From the NCBI RefSeq assembly GCF_002409645.1, contig NZ_DHNR01000019.1, positions 102,018 through 141,577 of the forward strand: DNA of 39,560 bases, written 5' to 3'. The position numbers and the translations under genes were made by a program. Origin of the DNA: Acetobacter sp. UBA5411 (GTDB lineage: Bacteria; Pseudomonadota; Alphaproteobacteria; Acetobacterales; Acetobacteraceae). Shown in pieces: positions 32,288-39,560 of this stretch (its first letter is position 1; every line of letters begins with the position of its first letter). The notes below the pieces were generated by a model, which saw nothing but the letters and a program-made list of their open reading frames with translations, was not told the origin of the DNA and searched no databases.

Positions 32288-33766
32288 ATGCCGTTGCCCA
32301 CTATCCTTGTTGCTGACGATGATCGCTCGATCCGGACGGTTCTCAGTCAGGCTCTGGGCCGCGCCGGGTATCAGGTCCGCACAACGGCGAGTGCCGCGAC
32401 CCTCTGGCAGTGGATCGAGGAAGGTGAGGGCGATCTGGTCATCACGGATGTGATGATGCCAGATGAAAACGGTCTGGATCTCGTGCCGCGCATCCGAAAG
32501 GCGCGTCCTGATCTGCGTATTCTTGTGATGAGCGCGCAGTCCACGCTGGTCACCGCCGTCAAGGCGACGCAGCGGGGGGCTTTCGAATATCTGCCGAAAC
32601 CTTTTGATCTGACAGAATTGCTTTCGGTCGTTGAGCGTGCCCTGAGCATGCCCCAACAGGCGCAGGGAATCGCCCATTTACAGCCAACGTCTGCGGCCGA
32701 GGAGCAGATGCCACTGACTGGCCGTTCGGCGGCCATGCAGGACATCTACCGAATGATCGCGCGTCTCACGACGTCAGATCTGACGGTGATGATCACAGGC
32801 GAGAGCGGCACAGGCAAGGAGCTGGTTGCACGGGCACTTCATGATTACGGGCAGCGGCGGACAGGTCCTTTCGTGGCCGTGAATGTCGCAGCCATACCGC
32901 GTGAGCAGATCGAAGCCGAACTCTTTGGGCAGGAGCGGAACGTCAACGGTCTCACCGGAACACGCTCATCGGGACGCTTTGAGCAGGCGGCAGGAGGAAC
33001 GCTGTTTCTGGACGAGGTTGGTGACATGTCGCCGGAAGCGCAGACGCGGGTTCTGCGCGTCCTTCAGGAAGGCGAGTTCACGACGGCTGGAGGGCGGCAG
33101 CCCATCCGGTCCAATGTACGGATTGTTGCTTCCACGCACCGCGACCTGCATCAGGCCATACGGGAAGGGACGTTCCGGGAGGATCTGTTCTATCGCCTCA
33201 ATGTCGTACCGATCCGTATTCCACCGTTACGGGAGCGGACGGAGGACATTCCGCTGCTGGCCCGACATTTTCTTAGCCAGTGCAATGAGGAAGGGCAGGC
33301 TCCCAGAACGTTGACAGACGAGGCGATCATGCGTTTGCAGGCGTGGCGCTGGCCGGGGAATGTGCGTGAGCTTGAGAACCTTATGCGCCGGATCTCCGTG
33401 CTTTACCCGCATGATGTGATCAGCGGCGCGGTGATAGAGACGGAACTCTCGGAAGCCAGCAGGCAACGTCCACTGTCCGTGGCCTCTCATGATGAGGAGG
33501 AAGAGCCTTTCTCCGTCGTCGTCGAGCGTCATTTGCGGAAATATTTCACGGCGGCGGAAGAAAACGGCGTGCCCCCCACAGCGCTGCATGAACGGGTGAT
33601 CGCCGAGATTGAACGCCCGCTGATCAGGCTGACGCTGGATGCAACGCGAGGAAACCAGATCCGCGCCGCCGCCATGCTGGGCGTCAACAGAAACACCCTG
33701 CGCAAGCGTATCAGGGATCTGGAAATCCCCGTGACCAAAGGTTCTGCCGGTCGGGAGGCACTCTGA
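32288..33766 (+). CDS. ntrC: Nitrogen response regulator NtrC lacking the GAFTGA motif
   Basis: A response regulator with receiver domain (D54 in VITDVMMPDENG, K104 in YLPKPFD), AAA+ domain and Fis-type HTH (GNQIRAAAMLGVNRNTLRKRI). Walker A is GESGTGKE (171-178) and Walker B is GTLFLDEVGD (237-246). In ordinary NtrC the loop after ELFG reads HEKGAFTGA and contacts sigma54. Here the aligned residues read QERNVNGLT, with the following GRFEQA in register (14 residues between ELFG and GRFE in both). So the loop is present but the motif is replaced. The NtrC of Rhodobacter capsulatus also lacks GAFTGA and works with the housekeeping sigma factor; the same is likely here. It would activate or repress nitrogen assimilation genes. 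Confidence 0.93.
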   Translation: MPLPTILVADDDRSIRTVLSQALGRAGYQVRTTASAATLWQWIEEGEGDLVITDVMMPDENGLDLVPRIRKARPDLRILVMSAQSTLVTAVKATQRGAFEYLPKPFDLTELLSVVERALSMPQQAQGIAHLQPTSAAEEQMPLTGRSAAMQDIYRMIARLTTSDLTVMITGESGTGKELVARALHDYGQRRTGPFVAVNVAAIPREQIEAELFGQERNVNGLTGTRSSGRFEQAAGGTLFLDEVGDMSPEAQTRVLRVLQEGEFTTAGGRQPIRSNVRIVASTHRDLHQAIREGTFREDLFYRLNVVPIRIPPLRERTEDIPLLARHFLSQCNEEGQAPRTLTDEAIMRLQAWRWPGNVRELENLMRRISVLYPHDVISGAVIETELSEASRQRPLSVASHDEEEEPFSVVVERHLRKYFTAAEENGVPPTALHERVIAEIERPLIRLTLDATRGNQIRAAAMLGVNRNTLRKRIRDLEIPVTKGSAGREAL

Positions 33767-33813
33767 GCAGTCATGCAACAGCAGAGCGCCGATATACTGG
33801 TGGAAAACCCGGC

Positions 33814-36069
33814 ATGTTGAGACGTGCGCTGGAAATGCGGAGTGTGACCATTACGCTCGTTGCGTTGGCGCTCCTGCTGGTCTTCGCCATGTTCGTGGTG
33901 CTGTCCGGCGGAGGCGCGCTCGCGCATCATCCGATCCTGCAAAACAGTATCTTCATTCTGGGAGGCGCGACGCTGCTGCTGTTAGCGGTGACAAGCGGCC
34001 TGTGGGTGCGGCGTCTGATCCATGAGCGTCAGCTTGCCGGAACGGCTGGCGCCCGACTGCATGTCCGTCTGGTCGCGCTGTTCGGCATGGTGGCCGTCGC
34101 GCCCACGATCGTGGTGGGTGTTTTTGCGACGATCTTCTTTGATTACGGCATCCAGATCTGGTTCTCGGACCGGGTCAACACGGCGCTGAATGAAGCCCTG
34201 CAGGCGTCGCGCGGCTATCTGACCGAGCATAACGCCAATATCCGCACGGAAGCCTTCTCGCTCTCCAACTTTCTTGTGAGCGCGGAGAACGAGCTTCAGA
34301 GCAACGGCACTGATCTGCTGCATGACCCGGAAACACTCGGGCAGATGCTGGACAGTCAGGCGACCATCCGTGGTCTGACGGAAGCGGTGGTCTATGACCC
34401 GATCACCAACAAGGTGATCGCCGCTGGCGGCCTGCTCAGCCGTTCGGGCTATGACCAGCCGCTGCCACCGCCTGCGGCCACAATGATGGCCCGCACCAAT
34501 GATGTGGCGATCTATGACAGTCCCGATGAGAAGGTCGTGCGAGCCGTGGTGGCGCTCGGTGAAACGCCGGAGATGATGCTGGTCATCACGCGGCCGGTCG
34601 ATCCGGAAATTCTCGGTCACATGCGCAAGACCGAAAAGGTTGTGTCGGATTACAAGCGTCTGGATCACAACCGGACGAAGATTCAGATCACGTTTGTGAT
34701 CATCTTTGCACTGGTGGCGCTGCTGGTAATGCTCGCCGCGGCTCTGATGGGGCTGACACTCGCCCGGCAGATTGCGCGCCCGCTCGGGCTGCTCATGGAT
34801 GCGTCACACCGTGTCAGTGAGGGCGATCTTTCCGTGCGTGTGCCGGAAGAGGGACGTGACGACGAAATCCGCAGTCTGTCGCACGCCTTCAACCTCATGA
34901 CGGATGAGCTTGCGAGCCAGCGTTCGCAGCTTATGGACGCTTACGAGCAGATCAATGAGCGACGGCGGTTCACTGAAGCCGTGCTGTCCGGTGTGTCGGC
35001 CGGTGTCATCGGTCTGGACGGGTTGGCGCGGATTGAGCTGCCCAACCGCGTGGCATGTGACCTGCTCGACAAGGATCTCAACGAGTGTGTGGGTGAGCCT
35101 CTGGCGATTGTCGTGCCGGAGTTTGAACCCATCCTGAACGCACTTCAGTCGAGCGACGGACGCGTTCAGACGCAGGAAGTGCAGATCGGCGTGCCGGGTA
35201 GCCGGCGGGTGCTGTTCGTCCGTGCGGCAGCGGAAATGCGGAACAATCTGGTGGCGGGCTATGTCGTCACATTCGATGATATAACGGCGCTTCAGTCGGC
35301 CCAGCGCAAGGCGGCCTGGGCGGATGTCGCCCGACGGATTGCGCATGAGATCAAGAATCCGCTCACGCCGATTCAGCTCGCCGCAGAACGGCTGAAACGG
35401 CGCTTCCTCCGCGAGATCACCTCTGATCCAGACACATTTCAGCAATGTGCGGATACAATTGTTCGTCAGGTGGGCGATATCGGACGGATGGTTGACGAGT
35501 TCTCGGCGTTTGCCAGAATGCCGCAGCCACGCATGGCGCAGGAAAACCTGTCCGGTATCATTCGGGACGCCCTGATCCTGCAGCAGGGGGCGCATCCGGA
35601 AATTCGCTATGATGTGCATCTGCTGCCGGGTGGAGGGCCGCTGATCTTCTGTGATCGACGGCAGATCGGCCAGACACTGACCAATCTGCTTCAGAACGCA
35701 GCGGACGCCATCGCCATGACGGGACACACCGCCGAGGGAGAATCTGAAAAAGGAGACGAGGCTGCCTCAGAAGTGACAGGTTCCATCGGTATGATCCGCG
35801 TTGACGTGACAGAGCAGGATGACAGGGTGCATATCGTAGTCACGGATGACGGAATCGGTCTGCCACGGCAGGATCGGGATCGCCTGACAGAACCCTATGT
35901 CACGCACAAGCCCAAAGGGACTGGTCTGGGGCTGGCCATTGTCAAGAAAATCATGGAAGACCATGAAGGAACTATAGAGCTGCGGGACCGTCCGAATGCG
36001 GAAGGCACTGAAGCTACTCTGATTTTGCCGCTCAAGGCTGGAACACAGAAAGAGAACCATGGCGTATGA
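33814..36069 (+). CDS. ntrY: Membrane sensor kinase NtrY
   Basis: Histidine kinase paired with NtrX, linked in relatives to nitrogen and oxygen/redox responses. The 751 residues show three N-terminal membrane segments (about 10-31, 45-65, 87-110), a periplasmic/sensing region (about 115-288), a fourth membrane segment (about 292-313), HAMP (about 310-365), PAS (about 383-490), the phospho-acceptor H511 in RRIAHEIKNPLTPIQLAAERLKRR, and HATPase (about 615-745) with NLLQNAADA and GTGLGLAIVKKIM. The HATPase carries a short acidic insert, GHTAEGESEKGDEAASE. The start at 33814 lies 47 bases after ntrC. Its end overlaps the start of ntrX by 11 bases. Confidence 0.94.
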   Translation: MLRRALEMRSVTITLVALALLLVFAMFVVLSGGGALAHHPILQNSIFILGGATLLLLAVTSGLWVRRLIHERQLAGTAGARLHVRLVALFGMVAVAPTIVVGVFATIFFDYGIQIWFSDRVNTALNEALQASRGYLTEHNANIRTEAFSLSNFLVSAENELQSNGTDLLHDPETLGQMLDSQATIRGLTEAVVYDPITNKVIAAGGLLSRSGYDQPLPPPAATMMARTNDVAIYDSPDEKVVRAVVALGETPEMMLVITRPVDPEILGHMRKTEKVVSDYKRLDHNRTKIQITFVIIFALVALLVMLAAALMGLTLARQIARPLGLLMDASHRVSEGDLSVRVPEEGRDDEIRSLSHAFNLMTDELASQRSQLMDAYEQINERRRFTEAVLSGVSAGVIGLDGLARIELPNRVACDLLDKDLNECVGEPLAIVVPEFEPILNALQSSDGRVQTQEVQIGVPGSRRVLFVRAAAEMRNNLVAGYVVTFDDITALQSAQRKAAWADVARRIAHEIKNPLTPIQLAAERLKRRFLREITSDPDTFQQCADTIVRQVGDIGRMVDEFSAFARMPQPRMAQENLSGIIRDALILQQGAHPEIRYDVHLLPGGGPLIFCDRRQIGQTLTNLLQNAADAIAMTGHTAEGESEKGDEAASEVTGSIGMIRVDVTEQDDRVHIVVTDDGIGLPRQDRDRLTEPYVTHKPKGTGLGLAIVKKIMEDHEGTIELRDRPNAEGTEATLILPLKAGTQKENHGV

Positions 36070-37447
36070 AGTCCTGATCGTCGACGACGAACCGGATATC
36101 CGCATGCTGATCGAGGGCATTCTTCACGATGAAGGATATGAGACCCGCGTCGCCGGAGACTCCGACTCTGCGCTGGCGGCCTTCAGAGCGCGCAGACCCT
36201 CTCTTGTTATTCAGGATATCTGGCTTCAGGGATCAAAGCTGGATGGGCTTGAGATTCTCAAGACCATGCAGGCTGAAGATCCCAGCGTGCCGGTTGTCAT
36301 GATTTCCGGACACGGCACCATCGAAACCGCTGTCGCCGCCCTTCAGCACGGTGCCTACGACTTTATCGAAAAACCGTTCCAGTCCGATCGTCTCCTCGTC
36401 ATCGTCAGGCGCGCCATCGAGGCGTCCCGTCTGGAGCGGGAAAACGCGGAACTACGGCTGCGTGCCGGTCCGGAGAGCACGCTGTTCGGTGATAGTGTGG
36501 CCATCTCCGCCGTGCGGTCGCAGATCGAACGGGTCGCCCCGACAGGCTCTCGCGTGCTCATTACCGGCGCGCCGGGCGCGGGCAAGGAAGTTGCAGCCCG
36601 GATGATTCATGCCCGGTCCAGGCGTGCGGAAGGGCCATTCATTGCCCTGAACTGTGCAACACTTGCTCCAAGCCGCTTTGAGGAAGAGCTGTTTGGGCTG
36701 GAAGGCGTCGAGGGGATTCCCAGAAGAATTGGCGTGCTTGAGCGCGCCCACGGCGGCACGCTGCTGCTTGATGAAGTCTCCGATATGCCGATCGAGACGC
36801 AGGGCAAGATCGTGCGTGCGCTGCAGGATCAGAGCTTTGAGCGGATTGGTGGTTCGACGCGGATAAAGGTGGATATCCGGGTCATTTCATCCACGAATCG
36901 TGATCTTCAGGCCGAGATCGCCAACGGCCGGTTCCGCGAGGATCTCTATTACCGTCTTGCAGTGGTGCCGCTGCGGATTCCGAGCCTGCGTGAGCGGCGT
37001 GAAGACATTCCCGAACTGGCGCGGCTGTTCCTGCGTCGTGCAGCCGAGACGGCCGGCCTTCCGGTGCCGGAACTCAGCGTGGACGCAATGGCGGCGTTGC
37101 AGGCCTATGACTGGCCCGGCAATGCCCGTGAGCTGCGCAATCTGATGGAACGCCTGCTGATCATGATGCCGGGAAACGGCAGTGATCCGATCCGCGCCGA
37201 TATGCTGCCTGCGTCGATCAGTGAAGGCGCGCCTGCTCTGCTGAAGTTCGATTCGAATGCGGATGTCATGAGCCTGCCGCTGCGGGAAGCGCGTGATCTT
37301 TTCGAAACACAGTATCTTCAGGCCCAGCTTCTGCGTTTTGGTGGAAATATCAGCAGAACGGCAGGATTTGTGGGGATGGAGCGCAGCGCCCTGCATCGGA
37401 AGCTCAAGCAGCTTGGCGTTACGGCGGAAGACCGCGCCGGCGTGTAA
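36059..37447 (+). CDS. ntrX: Response regulator NtrX, GAFTGA-less
   Basis: Partner of NtrY. Domains are a receiver with D53 (IQDIWLQGSKLDGLE), AAA+ with Walker A GAPGAGKE (170-177) and Walker B GGTLLLDEVSD, and a Fis HTH at the end (GGNISRTAGFVGMERSALHRKLKQL). After ELFG the sequence reads LEGVEGIPRRIGVLERA, three residues shorter than in sigma54 activators and with no GAFTGA, as reported for NtrX of Brucella. It therefore probably works without sigma54 and acts as a direct activator or repressor. Its start overlaps ntrY by 11 bases (translational coupling). The usual trkA gene that follows ntrX in many relatives is missing; hfq comes next. Confidence 0.94.
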   Translation: MAYEVLIVDDEPDIRMLIEGILHDEGYETRVAGDSDSALAAFRARRPSLVIQDIWLQGSKLDGLEILKTMQAEDPSVPVVMISGHGTIETAVAALQHGAYDFIEKPFQSDRLLVIVRRAIEASRLERENAELRLRAGPESTLFGDSVAISAVRSQIERVAPTGSRVLITGAPGAGKEVAARMIHARSRRAEGPFIALNCATLAPSRFEEELFGLEGVEGIPRRIGVLERAHGGTLLLDEVSDMPIETQGKIVRALQDQSFERIGGSTRIKVDIRVISSTNRDLQAEIANGRFREDLYYRLAVVPLRIPSLRERREDIPELARLFLRRAAETAGLPVPELSVDAMAALQAYDWPGNARELRNLMERLLIMMPGNGSDPIRADMLPASISEGAPALLKFDSNADVMSLPLREARDLFETQYLQAQLLRFGGNISRTAGFVGMERSALHRKLKQLGVTAEDRAGV

Positions 37448-37510
37448 TCCTGTCTTTCGGGAAGCTGACTTTATCCTATTTCTGTCCCATATGTTGACTT
37501 GCTGGGATGT

Positions 37511-37556
37511 GTCCAGAGGGCTGGACAGATCGTGGGGAAGCAGGCATGTCGCCTGC
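37511..37556. promoter_or_regulatory. Two palindromes in the ntrX-hfq gap
   Basis: GTCCAG-AGGG-CTGGAC (37511-37526) and GCAGGC-ATGTC-GCCTGC (37540-37556) are perfect 6-bp stems 13 bases apart. A possible promoter TTGATC...AAAATT with a 17-base spacer starts at 37558, directly after the second. They may be operators or leader structures for hfq, or weak terminators for ntrX. Confidence 0.4.
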
Positions 37557-37696
37557 GTTGATCACGGCATATTTGTCGGCAAAATTAATCTGGATGACAG
37601 CTCCGGTCTTTGAGCTTCACGTTTGTGAGCGTAATGACAGAGGTAAGCCTCGAATCATACCGGGCAACAAGAACTAAGAAGAACAGGACTCCGATC

Positions 37697-38023
37697 GTGG
37701 CAAAGACACCGCCTCAGAACGTCCAGGACGTATTTCTCGGTCATGTCAGACGGGGGAAAGCTCCGGTTACGATCTTTCTCGTCAATGGCGTCAAGCTTCA
37801 GGGCGTTATCACCTGGTTTGACGATAGTGTGATCCTGCTCCGCAGGGACGGCCACACCCAGCTCGTCTACAAGCACGCCATCAGCACCGTCATGCCGCTT
37901 GCTCCGGTCAATATTGTCGAGACAACGTCCGGCAAGGCCGGTGTCACTGTTGAGGCGGAAGCGGATCAGCACCATATCCTTCATGCGGAGAGCGACGAAA
38001 CTCTTGTCGACGATACCTATTGA
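37697..38023 (+). CDS. hfq: RNA chaperone Hfq
   Basis: Sm-like hexameric RNA chaperone that pairs small RNAs with mRNAs. GTG 37697 is chosen because AGGA lies 8 bases upstream and the product then begins AKTPPQNVQDVFLGHVRRGKAPV, in line with other Hfq. An ATG at 37634 would add 21 residues unlike the family. The core reads VTIFLVNGVKLQGVITWFDDSVILLRRDGHTQLVYKHAISTVMP, with the YKHA box of Sm2. About 40 residues after the core form an acidic tail (VEAEADQHHILHAESDETLVDD). Length is 108. hflX starts inside its 3' end, the normal hfq-hflX pairing. Confidence 0.94.
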   Translation: MAKTPPQNVQDVFLGHVRRGKAPVTIFLVNGVKLQGVITWFDDSVILLRRDGHTQLVYKHAISTVMPLAPVNIVETTSGKAGVTVEAEADQHHILHAESDETLVDDTY

Positions 38024-39323
38024 AACAGCCACGCCCGCCACACGGGCCGCCGTTATCCTGCCTTGGGAAAAGCCTGATCGCGATCAGGATGTCAGGGCGG
38101 CCGAAGCGCGACTGGATGAGGCCGTCGGCCTGACATCCTCTATCGGGCTGGTGGTTGTGCTGAAAGCCGTCCTGCTTCTCAGGGCGCGCCGCCCTGCGAC
38201 CCTGCTTGGAACGGGGCAGGTGGAATCCCTGCGCGAAGCCGTTGCGGAAAAAGAGATCAAGGTTGTCGTCATCGACGCCAAGCTGTCTCCCGGTCAGCAG
38301 CGCAATCTTGAAAAAGCGCTCGGCTGCAAGGTGATCGACCGGACCGGGCTGATTCTCGATATCTTCGGCGCAAGAGCCGCCACGCGGGAAGGTAGTCTTC
38401 AGGTTGAGCTAGCGCATCTGGAATATCAGAGATCGCGTCTTGTACGGCTGTGGACCCATCTGGAACGTCAGCGGGGTGGTTTCGGCTTCCTTGGCGGTCC
38501 GGGTGAGACGCAGATTGAGGCTGACAGGCGAATCATTGGCGACCGCATTGTCCGCCTGAAGCGCGAACTGGAGCAGGTGCGCCGTACCCGCGGACTGCAC
38601 CGCAGTGCGCGCAAGCGTGTGCCGTTCCCGGTTGTGGCGCTGGTAGGCTACACCAACGCTGGTAAATCGACGCTGTTCAATGCGCTGACCGGCGCATCGG
38701 TCTATGCGCAGGATCAGCTTTTCGCGACGCTCGACCCGACAATGCGGGCAATTCGCCTGCCATCAGGACGACAGGTGATCCTGTCCGATACGGTGGGCTT
38801 TATCAGCGACCTGCCGACCGAACTGATCGCCGCGTTCCGCGCCACGCTGGAAGAAGTCGCTGAAGCCGACATCATCCTGCATGTGCGCGATATTGCCCAT
38901 CCTGATACGGCAGCGCAGCGGTCTGACGTGCTTTCCGTGCTGTCCGGCATGGAACGGGACGGGATGCTGGACCCCGAATGGCGTTCCCGCGTCATCGAAG
39001 TGCTCAACAAGGCGGACCTTCTGGGTGGACCAGAGCAGGTGGAGCATCACGGCACAGCTGTGCCGATCTCGGCCATCACGGGGGACGGTCTGCCGGAGCT
39101 GATGGCGGCCATTGATGCTCACATGGTGCATGCGATGGAACTGCTGCGCTACAGCATCCCGGTGGAGGCTGGCGAGGCTTTGGCATGGCTGTATCAGCAC
39201 GGCGAAGTTGTCACGCGAGAAGACCATGAAACGCACATGGACGTGCTGGTGCGTCTACGTGAAGCCGATCGAGCGCGATTCGATGGGCAGTTCGGCGACG
39301 TGGTCAAAAAAACAGAGGTTTGA
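37983..39323 (+). CDS. hflX: GTPase HflX
   Basis: Ribosome-associated GTPase that splits stalled 70S ribosomes under stress. The N-terminal HflX domain has RAAVILPWEKPDRDQDVRAAEARLDEAVGL and LLGTGQVESLREAV, with GGFGFLGGPGETQIEADRR as the signature. The G domain follows with GYTNAGKS (about 222-229), DTVGFISDLP and NKAD. The ATG at 37983 lies inside hfq and gives 446 residues with a 41-base overlap; a TTG at 38004 is possible. The upstream frame back to 37899 is fully within hfq and unlikely. It is the last gene of the cluster. Confidence 0.92.
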   Translation: MRRATKLLSTIPIETATPATRAAVILPWEKPDRDQDVRAAEARLDEAVGLTSSIGLVVVLKAVLLLRARRPATLLGTGQVESLREAVAEKEIKVVVIDAKLSPGQQRNLEKALGCKVIDRTGLILDIFGARAATREGSLQVELAHLEYQRSRLVRLWTHLERQRGGFGFLGGPGETQIEADRRIIGDRIVRLKRELEQVRRTRGLHRSARKRVPFPVVALVGYTNAGKSTLFNALTGASVYAQDQLFATLDPTMRAIRLPSGRQVILSDTVGFISDLPTELIAAFRATLEEVAEADIILHVRDIAHPDTAAQRSDVLSVLSGMERDGMLDPEWRSRVIEVLNKADLLGGPEQVEHHGTAVPISAITGDGLPELMAAIDAHMVHAMELLRYSIPVEAGEALAWLYQHGEVVTREDHETHMDVLVRLREADRARFDGQFGDVVKKTEV

Positions 39324-39560
39324 AAGAGAAGGCGCTGTTTCTCATCGTTATGCTTCTCAGAAAGAGGAGCATGACGGAGGAAAGCAGTTCTTTTGCCGTC
39401 CGCATGATGCCATACAGATGCGAAGCAGAGGGAGATGGCCTGCTGTCGACATTTTTACGGCAGTATCAGATTTTATATTTTTGAGAGTATTTGTTGCACT
39501 TTTGAGAAGGGCAACCGCGCCACTTTCTGATAGTATCAGGAAAGTGGCGCGAGTGACGGG
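39324..39560. other. Region after hflX with hairpins and a small open frame
   Basis: The stretch holds the small stem ATGCTTCTC/GAGGAGCAT (39350-39372, with G-T pairs), a 44-codon open frame at 39350-39484 with no recognisable product, and a long inverted repeat at 39517-39550. No strong T-tailed terminator for hflX is visible. The next gene is outside the window. Confidence 0.4.
39517..39550. repeat. Long inverted repeat near the right edge
   Basis: GCGCCACTTTCTGATA (39517-39532) is almost perfectly inverted as TATCAGGAAAGTGGCGC (39534-39550), with one base bulged and a single central base. About 16 bp of stem could form. There is no T run on either side within the window, so it may be an operator, a recombination or IS end, or a terminator of unusual form. 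Confidence 0.6.

Overview
The window reads as chromosomal DNA of an alphaproteobacterium, most likely an acetic acid bacterium (Acetobacteraceae). The grounds are the dusB-ntrB-ntrC-ntrY-ntrX-hfq-hflX block, the ParE, Dcd, MurA and MetZ sequence types, a SAM-II type leader on metZ, and the many small secreted or lipoprotein hypotheticals that I associate with this family. This placement is inference from protein character, not from a search. Most of the window is GC-rich (36 of the 60 bases at 15841-15900 are G or C). One glycosyltransferase region is clearly AT-rich (18 of 60 at 12001-12060).

Layout. (1) 1-1760: cysteine synthase cysK, with a terminator at the left edge, is divergent from a cysteine-free Rrf2 regulator that ends in isoleucine. 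(2) 1865-3223: two small envelope proteins, a lipoprotein with a possible frameshifted tail and a secreted protein. (3) 3278-6803: parE converges with a TPR-glycosyltransferase-like protein. (4) 6830-9520: a minus-strand group metZ-apaG-folE preceded by a SAM-II riboswitch and closed by one strong terminator after folE. (5) 9541-13090: an AsmA-family protein and then an AT-rich family 2 glycosyltransferase. (6) 13236-19990: a TetR repressor divergent from a three-gene RND efflux operon, with palindromic operators and a possible leader peptide between them. (7) 20019-22387: tRNA-Gly(CCC) with a clear promoter, followed by small genes (DUF2501, DUF1653, two secreted hypotheticals). (8) 22468-25595: a minus-strand run of a small charged protein, dcd, murA and an HSL-type esterase. 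(9) 25834-29867: an entericidin-like lipoprotein, a secreted protein with three repeats, and a CPA1 Na+/H+ exchanger with a C-terminal cyclic-nucleotide-binding-like domain. (10) 29934-39323: dusB-ntrB-ntrC-ntrY-ntrX-hfq-hflX, all on the plus strand.

How the parts work together. The cys/met genes cover sulfur assimilation: CysK makes cysteine and MetZ makes homocysteine under SAM feedback. The ntr block holds two histidine kinase/response regulator pairs for nitrogen and redox sensing, next to the tRNA-modifying enzyme DusB and the RNA chaperone Hfq. The RND operon looks like a locally regulated multidrug exporter.

The most notable observations are: both NtrC and NtrX lack the sigma54-contacting GAFTGA motif; the Rrf2 protein next to cysK ends in a C-terminal Ile as known CysK-binding partners do; metZ has a SAM-II leader; the three-repeat secreted protein carries a calcium-loop-like motif; and the RND operon has stacked palindromes and a small upstream ORF. 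No CRISPR array, insertion sequence, prophage or rRNA was seen.
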